Part shown: in pieces, positions 25,510 to 33,976 of the stretch | Numbering within the stretch: position 1 is the stretch's first letter | Layout of the letters: each line of letters opens with the position of its first letter | From: DAOUBP01 sp034432655 | GTDB taxonomy: Bacteria; Chloroflexota; Anaerolineae; CG2-30-64-16 | Reading direction: 5' to 3' | Length of the DNA: 43,684 bases | Assembly: GCA_034432655.1 (NCBI GenBank) | Contig: DAOUBP010000019.1 | Coordinates: forward strand, 1 to 43,684 | Notes under the pieces: generated by a model | What the model was told of the DNA's origin: nothing | Database searches by the model: none | Seen by the model: only the letters and a program-made list of their open reading frames with translations | Translations under genes and position numbers: made by a program

Positions 25510-26011
25510 GTTTTTTACGCGTGTACGCCGGGTCCGGGCTGGTGATCCAGTGTTTGGCCCGTTTCCATTGCACGCCCAGGCGCTTGAGCGTTTGGCGAAT
25601 CGTCTCGCCGCTGACCCGTTCCCGGGTCAAGCCCTGCTCAAAACTAACTTCGGCGGCCAGATCCAGTGTCCACAAGCTCGTCTCTTTGCCGAAGGCGCGG
25701 GGGCTTTGGTGGATAATACTCTTCAGCCGTTCGGCGGCCTCGGCGTCGAATGCCGCCTGTGGCGTGTGGACCGCGTGCGAGCGTTGTTTCAGCGCCTCCA
25801 GCCCACGCTCGTTGCAGGCGTTGATGGCCTTCGTCACGGTGTCGCCATCGCAGCTCAGGTCTTGCGCGATCTGCGAGGCTCGTTTGCCCCGACTGCTCGC
25901 CAGCACGATCTGGCAGCGCCGCAAGGTGAAGGCGTCTGAGGAACGCAGGCCCGCTTCAACGGCTGCTCGCTCCTCGTCGGTCAAAGGTCGGACGTATATC
26001 GGCTTTCTCAT
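25502..26011 (-). CDS. IS630 transposase, DNA-binding part (ORF A)
   Basis: A 169-residue frame with the helix-turn-helix region of IS630 transposases (RCQIVLASSRGKRASQIAQD, then a winged-helix region with ALKRLG-like spacing) ending in YTRKKRP-stop. Just before its TGA lies a run of six A on the coding strand (25511-25516). The catalytic part continues in the +1 frame, so expression of the full enzyme requires slippage or the element is mutated. ATG 26011 lies about 6 bases after a TATAAT box. Confidence 0.8.
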   Translation of the reverse strand: MRKPIYVRPLTDEERAAVEAGLRSSDAFTLRRCQIVLASSRGKRASQIAQDLSCDGDTVTKAINACNERGLEALKQRSHAVHTPQAAFDAEAAERLKSIIHQSPRAFGKETSLWTLDLAAEVSFEQGLTRERVSGETIRQTLKRLGVQWKRAKHWITSPDPAYTRKKRP

Positions 26012-26224
26012 GAGCCGATTATACCACTCCGATCATCCGTCCTGGAATTGCACTAGGTAAAGAATGCCGTCGTGGCCGGCCGCGACGGTCTCGGGCGTGA
26101 CGCTGGCGAACGCCAGGCGCGCCGGGACCTTCCCCTTTGCCGCCAGGAGGATGTCGTCGGGGAGCACCTCGGGCAGGTTCGGCGCGCCGGCGGGGCTGGG
26201 TGCATGCGCAGGATACGCATTGCC

Positions 26225-26503
26225 CAACGTCGCCGACGACTTGCGTCGGGAAGCCGATTACTGCCGCGACCATCAACACCGCATGAACTACCTGAAAATG
26301 CGTGAAGAGGAATGCGTCATCGGTTACGGCATGGTCGAAGGCGCCGCCAAGCAGTACCAGGCGCGTCTATGTGGCCCAGGCATGTGCTGGAGTCGCGCAG
26401 GCACTGAAACACATGATCCCCATTTGCTCCGCCATCCTCAGCAGCCGCTTCTCAGAGATCTGGAGACAGGTCTACAACTCGCCCCCATCCTGAAGTGCTT
26501 GTG
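26225..26503 (+). pseudogene. transposase C-terminal remnant (ISKra4-like)
   Basis: Reading about 26247-26400 gives EADYCRDHQHRMNYLKMREE, VIGYGMVEGAAKQYQARL and GPGMCWSRAG; after a frameshift near 26400, ALKHMIPICSAILSSRFSEIWRQVYNSPPS follows to a stop. The order HRM...GSG-VE-AKQ..R...GPGMRWS...L.RAA matches the C-terminal part of ISKra4-type transposases. The N-terminal part and the frame are lost. The family assignment is from memory. Confidence 0.6.
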
Positions 26504-26596
26504 AAATGGTTGGTAAGAGCGGACGATTGGGGATGAAAGCTCCTCAGCCGGGATGATGGCAGAGCTGCCTTCGTCCCGGCCAAGGAGGGGAACAGT

Positions 26597-26794
26597 CTAG
26601 TTACTGCACTGGCCGCCGTTCTGGCAATCAGCGTCCGGGGCGTCATCCATTGTCCCCTGGGCCTGGTGCTGCCATAAACGCGATGCAGTTGTCGGGGCAG
26701 CCGCAACAGCGCCCGTGGCCTCGGGCAGGGCTGGCCGCAGGACGGCGACGGCCAGCACCACTGCTGCTAGCAAGGTGAGCACGCGCTCTCTCAT
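26597..26794 (-). CDS. small secreted peptide, unknown
   Basis: A 65-residue product behind a near-perfect AAAGGAGG site seven bases from ATG 26794. The N-terminus is a signal peptide (RERVLTLLAAVVLAVAVLR), with the mature part starting around 24-32. The mature peptide is short, acidic at the end and carries only two cysteines in DADCQNGGQCSN, an EGF-like spacing that could form a small loop. No neighbour gives a clue; it sits among transposon debris. It could be a remnant of a longer gene, but ribosome site and signal peptide look intact. Confidence 0.5.
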   Translation of the reverse strand: MRERVLTLLAAVVLAVAVLRPALPEATGAVAAAPTTASRLWQHQAQGTMDDAPDADCQNGGQCSN

Positions 26795-27013
26795 GGCTCG
26801 GCCTCCTTTCTATCAGGATGGAGAACCGAGCGTCGGGGCCCCCGCGGTCTGGAGGGCGTTCCAGAACCGCCTGATCAGAACGCTCCGCTCGTTTTACGAG
26901 AGCCTTCTTCCGGCCGAGAAGAGGGCTTTCTGCCTGTTATGAGTGATTAGGGGGACGCAATCTTACACTCCAAACAGCCGCCATGCACAATCAGCCGCGT
27001 CTTGACCAGATTA
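26795..27013. other. intergenic stretch without recognised gene
   Basis: Apart from the ribosome site of the small peptide gene, 26795-27013 shows no gene with coding character, tRNA, clear terminator or repeat. Short open frames here lack ribosome sites. Confidence 0.5.
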
Positions 27014-27327
27014 TCAGTTAAGATGCGCTAATTGGCTGCCATAGGAGGTGTGGTCGTAGAGCCAGATGACGCTTTGCTTGGTGACTGTAAGCCATTGGGG
27101 CAGGATGCGCGCCAGGTCGGTGGTGGCGTGGTCAATTATGATAGCGGCGGAGGACCGCAGAGGCGCTGACGCGTCGGGTTAAGCAGGCTGCGCCGAGGAA
27201 GGGTCGGTCGCGGTATCGTCAGGAGGCCTATCGTCCGGCGATGCTGCGCAGGGCTGGCTACAAGACATAAGACAGAGAGCACAACCAAGAGCAGGAGGAA
27301 TATCAGAAAGGATCTGAGCTGGGTCAC
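27014..27327 (-). pseudogene. broken N-terminus of a secreted HTSHGSQ-type protein
   Basis: GTG 27327 behind GGAG opens a frame with a signal peptide (RSFLIFLLLLVVLSVLCLVA) that stops at 27136. In the neighbouring frame the sequence continues as SSAAIIIDHATTDLARILP, then VIWLYDHTSYGSQ and a stop at 27014. From memory, the pattern IIDH..TDL..IP..W....K....Y.HTSHGSQ is a conserved N-terminal block of a family of long secreted proteins. I therefore read this as a frameshifted, truncated relic. The family has no function I can name. It lies 57 bases downstream of the C39-like gene on the same strand. Confidence 0.45.
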
Positions 27328-27384
27328 AGTTCTGCTCCATCCCAGAATGAGTAGTATGAACCACGCGAGTTCGCCACTCGTATC

Positions 27385-29280
27385 TTAACATTGTTCTTTG
27401 TGACGAAGCCCAGACTTCACCCATGCTACCACCGCAAGCCCGACCGGAAGCATGCTTGCGCCACAGAGGCCAATAAGGAACTCCTCTACCCTTCGCTGTA
27501 TCTCTTCCGTGGTCCGCTGTTCCAGATCATGCAACCACTCGTCAATTTGCTGCTGCACCCTTGTTTGCTGCTGCTGCCACCACTGCTTTAGCTGTCTCGT
27601 GAGGTCGGATTGTTGTCGTTCCCACCACGCGATCGCCTTGGCGCTCTGCTCCCGCCACCAGTCTTCAAGCGTCCCAGTGAGGCTACGCCATAGGCTTTCC
27701 CACCAACCTGCCCCTCTGTCTGTTAATGGGCCAGGCATAGGGACTGCCGCAGGCTCATCGGCGGGCGCAGGCAGGAACTCAAATGACTGAAGAGCTGATT
27801 CGCTGGCAAAGACTGGCTTGCTGGGCCAAGTATCGTAAGCAAACTGGAGGTGAGCATTCTTTTTCAATTCGCGATACTCGACTGTCAGGACGTGATTACC
27901 ACGTGATATCCATTGTCGTATCGAACTTAGGTCGCGGTTCTTGGTCCACCCGTCCAATAGGAGCTGATCATCAATCAACAAACGGGCCCCATCGTCGGCG
28001 TCTACGACGAAGTTGTAAAACCAGCCAGGGCCACCGACCTTCATGCTCGTTACATAACGGGCGGAGAAGCCGTCAGGTGTCACCCAGGGGCCTGGTGAAC
28101 CAAGTTGCCAGTTGAACAGGAGACTCTCTTCGAAGCGGGTGTAGACGGGATTCCCGGCCAGGTCAGGGTTGGCGAAATACTCAGCCCGAATGCCGTTCTC
28201 TGCTGTTAACACGCGAATTCGATCGCGGCTATCTCCCTCTGTCCAGAGAATCGAGCCTCCAGCGAAATCAGCCCGCCACTCCACTGCTGACCCAACGAAG
28301 TAGGTATAGTTATCAGCTACAGGCCATCCCAGCGGTGATTGTTCGTCTAGGACCAGGGCTGGTCGCTCCGTATCACTGGTAGTAGAGTACAGCCGTCTCA
28401 ATCCAACAGATAGATACTTGTCCCACAGCGGGGTGTGCAGCACATAGGCGGTGTCTGCCACCACCAGGATGGCCCCATGCTCGAAGGGTTGCCAGCTCCC
28501 GACCAACGTGAAGCCGAGATCACGGAACAGTGGCTGTTCCTCGGCCTGTGGCTGACCAAGGGACCCCCTGGCCCCACCCAAAGAATAGTACTTGTCCCCG
28601 ATGGTCCCCCTTACGGGGATGCCGTTCGTGGGAGCATTCCGATCTGGGTAGACGAACACAAACTGACGGATATCGCCGAACTTAAGCTTGAGAGCGTTGC
28701 GAGCGAGCGGAATACCTTGCCCGTCGGCAGCGGTCAGCGCCCACGGATCGTTAATGAGATAGTCGTCACTGTCTTCTTTGCCAGTAATAACCACATAGTG
28801 GCGGTTACCCAAATACGCGATAACCGGGTGACCGGCAGCCAATTCAGCGTCCAGGCGGCGCTGGTAGTCCTGAGGCCGAGCAGTATTGACTCTCTCGATG
28901 CCTTGAATCCAAGGCCGACCGGCTTTCTGAAAGGCAGCGCCCTTGTCCCAGGCCAGAAGCGCGCCGGAGAATCCGCCGGTCTGGCGCAATGTCTCGTTGA
29001 GGTGAACGATGTCTGTGTCTACGCCATACATGCGGAAGACCATCGCCAGCGAGGCGACGCCGCAGCCATACTGCCAGAGAGGGACAGCAGGATCGTTGCC
29101 CAAAGTTCGGGCCTTATCAGTAGCTTGATTGCGTAGAGCTGTCTGGGAGAGGAAGGGAACAACGGTACCCGCGTGTGGGGCTCGCGCCTGAAGCTTTGGT
29201 TCTATGCAAAACAAACCGAGGATTATGAAAGCCAAAAGAGCGGACAACTGAGTGAGGAAGAAACGCCTGGAGGTTCTCAT
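27385..29280 (-). CDS. C39-like peptidase with PA14 domain and C-terminal membrane helix
   Basis: A 631-residue exported protein. A signal or anchor helix (about 10-26) precedes a papain-like C39-family domain with Cys73 in WQYGCGVASLAMVF, His161 in GNRHYVVITG and Asp178 in YLINDPW, a plausible Cys-His-Asp triad. A middle beta region is followed by a PA14 domain (about 360-490; IRAEYFANPDLAG, VDADDGARLLID), a sugar-binding fold. Next comes a Trp/Gln-rich amphipathic helix of about 80 residues and a final membrane helix (about 603-620), so both ends may be anchored. ATG 29280 is preferred over GTG 29289 by spacing to AAGGTGAG. It closes the sigma-headed gene series. Confidence 0.82.
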   Translation of the reverse strand: MRTSRRFFLTQLSALLAFIILGLFCIEPKLQARAPHAGTVVPFLSQTALRNQATDKARTLGNDPAVPLWQYGCGVASLAMVFRMYGVDTDIVHLNETLRQTGGFSGALLAWDKGAAFQKAGRPWIQGIERVNTARPQDYQRRLDAELAAGHPVIAYLGNRHYVVITGKEDSDDYLINDPWALTAADGQGIPLARNALKLKFGDIRQFVFVYPDRNAPTNGIPVRGTIGDKYYSLGGARGSLGQPQAEEQPLFRDLGFTLVGSWQPFEHGAILVVADTAYVLHTPLWDKYLSVGLRRLYSTTSDTERPALVLDEQSPLGWPVADNYTYFVGSAVEWRADFAGGSILWTEGDSRDRIRVLTAENGIRAEYFANPDLAGNPVYTRFEESLLFNWQLGSPGPWVTPDGFSARYVTSMKVGGPGWFYNFVVDADDGARLLIDDQLLLDGWTKNRDLSSIRQWISRGNHVLTVEYRELKKNAHLQFAYDTWPSKPVFASESALQSFEFLPAPADEPAAVPMPGPLTDRGAGWWESLWRSLTGTLEDWWREQSAKAIAWWERQQSDLTRQLKQWWQQQQTRVQQQIDEWLHDLEQRTTEEIQRRVEEFLIGLCGASMLPVGLAVVAWVKSGLRHKEQC

Positions 29281-29304
29281 TGCACTCACCTTGCACCCAT
29301 GTCT

Positions 29305-30492
29305 CTATGGTAGTCTTCCATTCTGCCGGACGGATTTCAGGACCGCAGACAGCCCCTTCTGTTCGTAGGCGCGTAAGGCGGCCCGGAAGCCGCGGCCGTA
29401 GATGGGATCGTCGTTGCCCATCAGCAGCTTAAGACGGTAAGCTGCTTCCGGCGTATGTTGGCGCTGCAGCCACAGGTACTCTGCCAGCTCGCATAACCCT
29501 TCCTCCACCACGGGCTCCAGATCGGGAAAAGCGTTGACGAAGAGATAGCTGTGGCCCAACTCGTGCGCGGCGATAGCGGCAAAGTGCTCCTGAGGCAGGC
29601 CGTGCAAGATGAGGATGGCCTCGACCTTGCGCTCCACCACCCGGCCGTTGACGGTTGTCGTTGTGTGGCTGGCCATGCCGGCCGGTTGCTTGCTGTAGGG
29701 CTTGGTCGAGCGGCGGTTCAGTTCGACCTGGTCCACCAGTCGCAACGGCGTCTCTACCTGCCCCAGGTCCAGGCCAAGCCCGGCCAGGGTTCGTCGTACC
29801 TGCAGCAACACCGGCTGCCCTTGGGCGGCCGTGTCGATAGCCGTGCGCCGACAGCGGTTACACATCGTTCGTCCGTCGGCGTAGCGCACCCCGCCGTCGG
29901 TCAGCCGTTCGCAGATGGGACGATGGCAGCTATAGCATTCCAATAGGCCGCAGGCATGAGTGCTGCAATACGTGTCACCCCAGCCGTTGACCACGTACGC
30001 GCCTTTGAGGATCTCACCGCCAATGGCGCAGCGCTTGCCGAAGCGTTCCCAGTAGTGGTCTTCGCAGTAGGCCTTGCCATCTTTCTCGTAGTACGGTCGC
30101 TTGCCGATGAGCTCGCCGCCGGCCGCGCAGCGTAGGCCGAACAGTTCCTGGTAGTCTTGCTCACAGTAGGCTTTGCCATCGCGTTCATAGAATTTTTTGC
30201 CGGAAAACGGCTGTTTGCAGCGGGCGCATACAAAGTGTTCGGGATGCCACGTCTTGCCCAGGGCTGTGGTGTAGGCCCCAGTGATGACCTGGTTGCAGGC
30301 GGCGCAGCGCGGGCTGAAACGCTCGTGATAGCAGGCCGTGTGATATGGCCGGCTTCCTTGCTCGTAGAACTGGGCTTCTCCGATTGGCTTTCCGCACCCT
30401 GCGCAGCGGAAACAGTTGGGGTGCCACTCGTGGCCGAGGGCGGTGATGGAGGCACCTGTGATGGGACGGTGGCAGTTGGGACAGATAGTCAT
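29305..30492 (-). CDS. LIM-domain protein with DA1-like HExxH peptidase
   Basis: A 395-residue cytoplasmic protein. The N-terminal half is zinc-binding LIM sequence: a full LIM domain (CPNCHRPITG...WHPNCFRCAGC...YHTACY), a second (CAACNQVITG...WHPEHFVCARC...YCEQDY), and two further units that keep only part of the ligands, ending with CYSC and CNRC. The C-terminal half has HELGHSYLF (HExxH at about 310-314) and EEGLCELAEYLW, the layout of the DA1-like peptidase known from plant DA1 growth regulators, which also join LIM and peptidase. ATG 30492 is chosen because the LIM domain starts there; TTG 30523-30525, overlapping the upstream stop, is the alternative. LIM domains are uncommon in bacteria. 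Confidence 0.88.
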   Translation of the reverse strand: MTICPNCHRPITGASITALGHEWHPNCFRCAGCGKPIGEAQFYEQGSRPYHTACYHERFSPRCAACNQVITGAYTTALGKTWHPEHFVCARCKQPFSGKKFYERDGKAYCEQDYQELFGLRCAAGGELIGKRPYYEKDGKAYCEDHYWERFGKRCAIGGEILKGAYVVNGWGDTYCSTHACGLLECYSCHRPICERLTDGGVRYADGRTMCNRCRRTAIDTAAQGQPVLLQVRRTLAGLGLDLGQVETPLRLVDQVELNRRSTKPYSKQPAGMASHTTTTVNGRVVERKVEAILILHGLPQEHFAAIAAHELGHSYLFVNAFPDLEPVVEEGLCELAEYLWLQRQHTPEAAYRLKLLMGNDDPIYGRGFRAALRAYEQKGLSAVLKSVRQNGRLP

Positions 30493-30521
30493 AGACAAGT
30501 GGTATGAACTCGAGACATATG

Positions 30522-31115
30522 TCAATTACCGCGCGCCTCACGCACAAGAGTAACAATCATGTGTGGCACTGCTGCGATGAATCCGAGCGCGCTCATGCAT
30601 GAAAGATTCAAAAGTAACGGCTCGAGAAGGAGGGCACGCGCCACAGTGGGCGGCGCCATAAGTGTTTCGAACCAACTCAGCATGCTCCCGGACAGCAGTA
30701 TAGTAAGGAGCATGACCGGAACGCCGAGGACCATCGGCAGAAAAAGATAGGCAATACTGACATCACGTCGAACGATCAGAGCGATGAGCGCCCCATAGCC
30801 CGCGATCAAAGCATAGAGGCCGAGCACCGCCAGGAGAGTGGCAACCATGCCGTCCAGGAGACCATCGCCAAATCCAGGCCGTGTGGCAGCCGCGCGCAGG
30901 ACACCAAAGACCGACCAGATGAGCAGAATGGCGCGCCAACTCGCCAGCCACCGATGGTGAATGATCAACAGCACCACCCATGCTGTCAGCGTCGGCAACA
31001 GCAAGAGGATGCCGATCCACGCCGGAAACAGGACGCCAGACAGCATCATCAGACCGGTGAGGAGGGCCAGGCCGATCCAGGCGACGTGGGCAAGTCGTCT
31101 TACGTCAGGCGTCAT
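30522..31115 (-). CDS. polytopic membrane protein of unknown function
   Basis: A 197-residue protein with about five to six hydrophobic helices and few charged residues between them (VRRLAHVAWIGLALLTGLMM at the start, PHMIVTLVREARGN at the end). No known motif is recognised. ATG 31115 follows GAGGAACACGGGGG; an upstream extension overlaps the M48 gene and is less likely. It sits 23 bases after the M48 peptidase and abuts the LIM/DA1 gene, so it may be the membrane partner or substrate of either peptidase. That is inferred from position only. Confidence 0.75.
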   Translation of the reverse strand: MTPDVRRLAHVAWIGLALLTGLMMLSGVLFPAWIGILLLLPTLTAWVVLLIIHHRWLASWRAILLIWSVFGVLRAAATRPGFGDGLLDGMVATLLAVLGLYALIAGYGALIALIVRRDVSIAYLFLPMVLGVPVMLLTILLSGSMLSWFETLMAPPTVARALLLEPLLLNLSCMSALGFIAAVPHMIVTLVREARGN

Positions 31116-31138
31116 TCCCCCGTGTTCCTCGTTGCAGG

Positions 31139-33136
31139 TCAATAGGGCGCCACCAGCCAGGGATGCAACCGCTGGTTGCATGTTTCATTCGGACAAGTCT
31201 TGCCGGGGTAGTAGTGGCCGGCCACCGGTTGGTGACATGCCGGACAATGCCCGGCCCAACGGCGATCCAGGCGCCAGAACCAGATCCCGTATCCCAAAGC
31301 TGCTGTCAGGGCGCCGATCGCGCCGGCGACCGTAGCGACCGACCAACCGGCATAGATCTCAGGAAACAGCAAATGATTGAGCACGGGAACGGCCACCAGG
31401 GCCAACAGCAAGGCATGGACGACGGTGCTGAACCAAAACACGCTTCGTACCCTGGGGCCGAGCCCATACCAGGTCAATGCCCGCCGTTTGAGCGTCGCGT
31501 CGGCCCATAGGAGCGCCACGAGGACGGGAGGAAGCGCCAGGCCAAAGTATGCCATCGGCCTCAGGACGTGTATCTCGACAAACTTCGCCCAGCTGACTTC
31601 CAGTCCCATCAGCCCAGGCAACGGCCCCTCGGCGCCAACCCCCAGCATCACATACACCCAAAGGTCCAGGGCTTTGCCCCATCCGGCCGCATCGGTCAGG
31701 CGCATGAAAGCCACCAACCCCAGGTCAATGACGTGCATTAGTAGTTTCAGGCTCATGATCATGCCCGTGACCAAGGCAATCTTGCGCAGCAGAGTGCCCG
31801 GCCGCGCTTTGCTTCCGGCCACGCACACTTGCGGCAAGAGCCACAGGGCCGTGATCGCGAACCCGATGACTGCTGGCAGATAAGGACCGGGCTCGTAGAT
31901 GTACGCCGCGGTCAGGATACCGCGTGTCGCCAGGTCGAGCAGGATGACGGCCAACCCGACCGTGATCGCGATCTCGTGCGGCTTGCCGAAAACCCGGACC
32001 GGATCAGCCAGGCACAGACGCCGCATCTCCTGGTCGGGGTGCAGGGCAAACAGCCGGCCAACGATCGGAAGTCGCAGCGGCAACCCGCGCGCCCGCCCCA
32101 GCACATGAGACCATCCCTGGCGCAGGCGTTGCCAGGAGGTGAGTTGCGCAGCACCCGGGGCAAATGCCAGAAACCCATGTTCCAACAAGGCCTTCAGCGG
32201 GGCATCTGCATCCTGCAACATCTGAGCGGCTCGCGCGTCGGCATATAGCTCCCGGATGCGCATCAGCCTCGGCCAGTAGAAGAGCCAGAGTATCCCGCCG
32301 ACCAACACGAACGGCAACTGGGCGCCCAGCAAGGAAAGAGCAGAGGAAAGCCATAGCGCATTGCGCCCGGCGGGATCCTGCAGTTTGTCAAAGGCGTAGG
32401 GGTTCTGTGCTCGCAGCGCATCGGGTATCCAGGCCAGATCTACCTGCGGAAAGCCGGGGGTTGAGGAGGCCAGACGGCGACTCAGATCCAGCCAGAACTC
32501 GGGCCGTTGTACGTCGGCGCTGACGACAACGACAAAGGCTACCAGCAGCAGGCCGATCCAGATGTTGGCCGTCATCACCAGCACGGTCATCTTGAGCAGG
32601 CTGCGCGAAAGCTGCGCCAGCGGCATATCATGATTGACGAAGTGCGCCACTTCATGGCACAGTATGGCCAGATATGGCTGTCGCCGTCTGGGCGAAGTCA
32701 ATCCTCGAGCCAGGCGATCGGCCGCGTCTCGGCCCAAGACGACGTAGCGGCGACGGAACGTTCCGAACGACTCGATATCAACGGGTACATCGGTGATACA
32801 AAGCTCAGGTGGGCGATCTGGAGCCAGCGCAGCCAGCGCGGCCTCGATCTCGCGCCGTGTGGGATCATTGTCCAGTCCATGATCACGTACTGATCTGCGA
32901 ATTCGATACTCGCGCAACAGCCGGTCTGGCCACTGGAGAAAATCCCGCAGCGGCAGCAACGTCAGGCCGAAGATCACCGGCGGCCACCAGAGCTGCGCGG
33001 CCGGGAGCAGGGTTGTGAAGGCGATGCCCAGGATCACCGCCGCGATCAGACCGAAGATGATGGCAGTATAGCTGGGCAGCGCAAAGATGTTCAGCTTGCC
33101 ATGCTGTGGCGCGGGCGTCGGATCAGGCGCGCTCAA
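31139..33136 (-). CDS. M48-family membrane metallopeptidase with C-terminal zinc ribbon
   Basis: A 665-residue integral membrane peptidase. Two helices near the N-terminus precede the zinc motif HEVAHFVNHD (His161, Glu162, His165), as in HtpX/Ste24-type M48 enzymes, followed by SLLKMTVLVMTANIWIGLL. The long C-terminal part has several more membrane helices (about 380-580) and ends in a probable zinc ribbon, CPACHQPVAGHYY then CPNETCNQRL. M48 enzymes with HEVAH cut misfolded or regulatory membrane proteins. Start is TTG behind a GGGGG stretch. It follows the sigma/zinc-finger operon by 51 bases on the same strand and probably belongs to it. Confidence 0.85.
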   Translation of the reverse strand: MSAPDPTPAPQHGKLNIFALPSYTAIIFGLIAAVILGIAFTTLLPAAQLWWPPVIFGLTLLPLRDFLQWPDRLLREYRIRRSVRDHGLDNDPTRREIEAALAALAPDRPPELCITDVPVDIESFGTFRRRYVVLGRDAADRLARGLTSPRRRQPYLAILCHEVAHFVNHDMPLAQLSRSLLKMTVLVMTANIWIGLLLVAFVVVVSADVQRPEFWLDLSRRLASSTPGFPQVDLAWIPDALRAQNPYAFDKLQDPAGRNALWLSSALSLLGAQLPFVLVGGILWLFYWPRLMRIRELYADARAAQMLQDADAPLKALLEHGFLAFAPGAAQLTSWQRLRQGWSHVLGRARGLPLRLPIVGRLFALHPDQEMRRLCLADPVRVFGKPHEIAITVGLAVILLDLATRGILTAAYIYEPGPYLPAVIGFAITALWLLPQVCVAGSKARPGTLLRKIALVTGMIMSLKLLMHVIDLGLVAFMRLTDAAGWGKALDLWVYVMLGVGAEGPLPGLMGLEVSWAKFVEIHVLRPMAYFGLALPPVLVALLWADATLKRRALTWYGLGPRVRSVFWFSTVVHALLLALVAVPVLNHLLFPEIYAGWSVATVAGAIGALTAALGYGIWFWRLDRRWAGHCPACHQPVAGHYYPGKTCPNETCNQRLHPWLVAPY

Positions 33137-33187
33137 GGCAGGCCGCCCCCTTTGCTTTCTGTGAAGAGAGCAATCAATCCAGGCATC

Positions 33188-33976
33188 TTATGGCTCTGTC
33201 TCTTCTTCATGGGCATCCGCCGCCAGGGCCAGCTTCACAAACGCATCGGCGAAACGCTGGGCCGCGTCCCGGCCCAGGCGGTTTCGTCGGGCGGCCTCAT
33301 GGGCCGACGTACGCAAGAGCTGCTCGAACCCGGCTCGATCGGCTGCGATGCCGGGCCTCTCCGCCAGCCTGTCGCGCACGGCCAGGGTGGCTTGCCAGAC
33401 GGTCAGCAACAGACGGGCCACATACGAGGTTTCCTCGTCGGCAAAAGAAAAAGCTCTGGCCGTCCGTGGGCTCCAGGTCACACGTTCGCCGAGCTCCTCG
33501 ATGGTCTCGAAGAACGACGTGATCAACTCGTCAAAGCCGGCCGGGATGGGCCGGGCTAACCGGGCCAGCATCTGGCGGGCTCGTTGTGCCACGAATTGCC
33601 GCAAAGCCTCGCCGCCGGTCGGCCAGCGCAGAGCGGCCAGGGGCGGAACAGGCAGCGGTGTCAGCTCTGGGCCGAGCTCCAGTTCCAGCAGATCCGCGTG
33701 CAATCCGGCGCATTGCTCACAAACCAACAGATGGCGTTGCACTTCCGGGAACAGACGTGTCGCGTCGGCGCCGCGCAGCTCCGCGGCAACAAACTCCGGC
33801 AGTTGCGCCTCGATGGTTGCGCAGGCGGACGGGTCCGGCATCTCGGCGGCGAGCGCGCGCGCGACCCGCTCGGCGGGGTCCTCCGGGACGGTCTCGCCCG
33901 CCGCGCGGCGGGCCTCACGCGCGCGCAACAGGGCGCGTATCCGCTCCATGTCGGGAGTATCTTGCCGGGCGCTCAT
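33188..33976 (-). CDS. zf-HC2-type zinc-finger protein, probable anti-sigma factor
   Basis: A 262-residue protein with an anti-sigma-like zinc motif: EAQLPEFVAAELRGAD then H82LLVC86EQC89, the HxxxCxxC of zf-HC2 anti-sigma domains. The remainder is helical, without a membrane segment, so it would be a soluble regulator; residues from about 190 (ARLLLTVWQATLAVRDRLAE) resemble sequences found after such fingers. Start ATG 33976 follows GGAGAAGATCC and overlaps the preceding stop as ATGA. Third gene of the sigma operon. It likely binds and restrains the sigma factor, possibly in response to redox or zinc. Confidence 0.75.
   Translation of the reverse strand: MSARQDTPDMERIRALLRAREARRAAGETVPEDPAERVARALAAEMPDPSACATIEAQLPEFVAAELRGADATRLFPEVQRHLLVCEQCAGLHADLLELELGPELTPLPVPPLAALRWPTGGEALRQFVAQRARQMLARLARPIPAGFDELITSFFETIEELGERVTWSPRTARAFSFADEETSYVARLLLTVWQATLAVRDRLAERPGIAADRAGFEQLLRTSAHEAARRNRLGRDAAQRFADAFVKLALAADAHEEETEP

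Larger units (their letters stand above)
24835..26031 (-). mobile_element. IS630-family insertion sequence, transposase frame interrupted
   Basis: About 1.2 kb containing both parts of an IS630-type transposase. Candidate terminal inverted repeats are TGGTAAATCGG (24840-24850) and, on the other strand, TGGTATAATCGG (26026-26015), differing by one inserted base. The right repeat contains TATAAT, so it could also be the transposase promoter, giving a nearly leaderless mRNA. The exact ends and the TA target duplication expected of the family could not be fixed by eye. Confidence 0.75.

Noticed and set aside
26019..26279. Minus-strand short frames beside the IS element (ending LYLVQFQDG)
   Set aside because: No ribosome site or family match; could be a fragment of a gene cut by the IS but not supportable.
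26715..26942. Plus-strand 75-codon frame
   Set aside because: Overlaps the start of the better supported minus-strand peptide gene and lacks a ribosome site.
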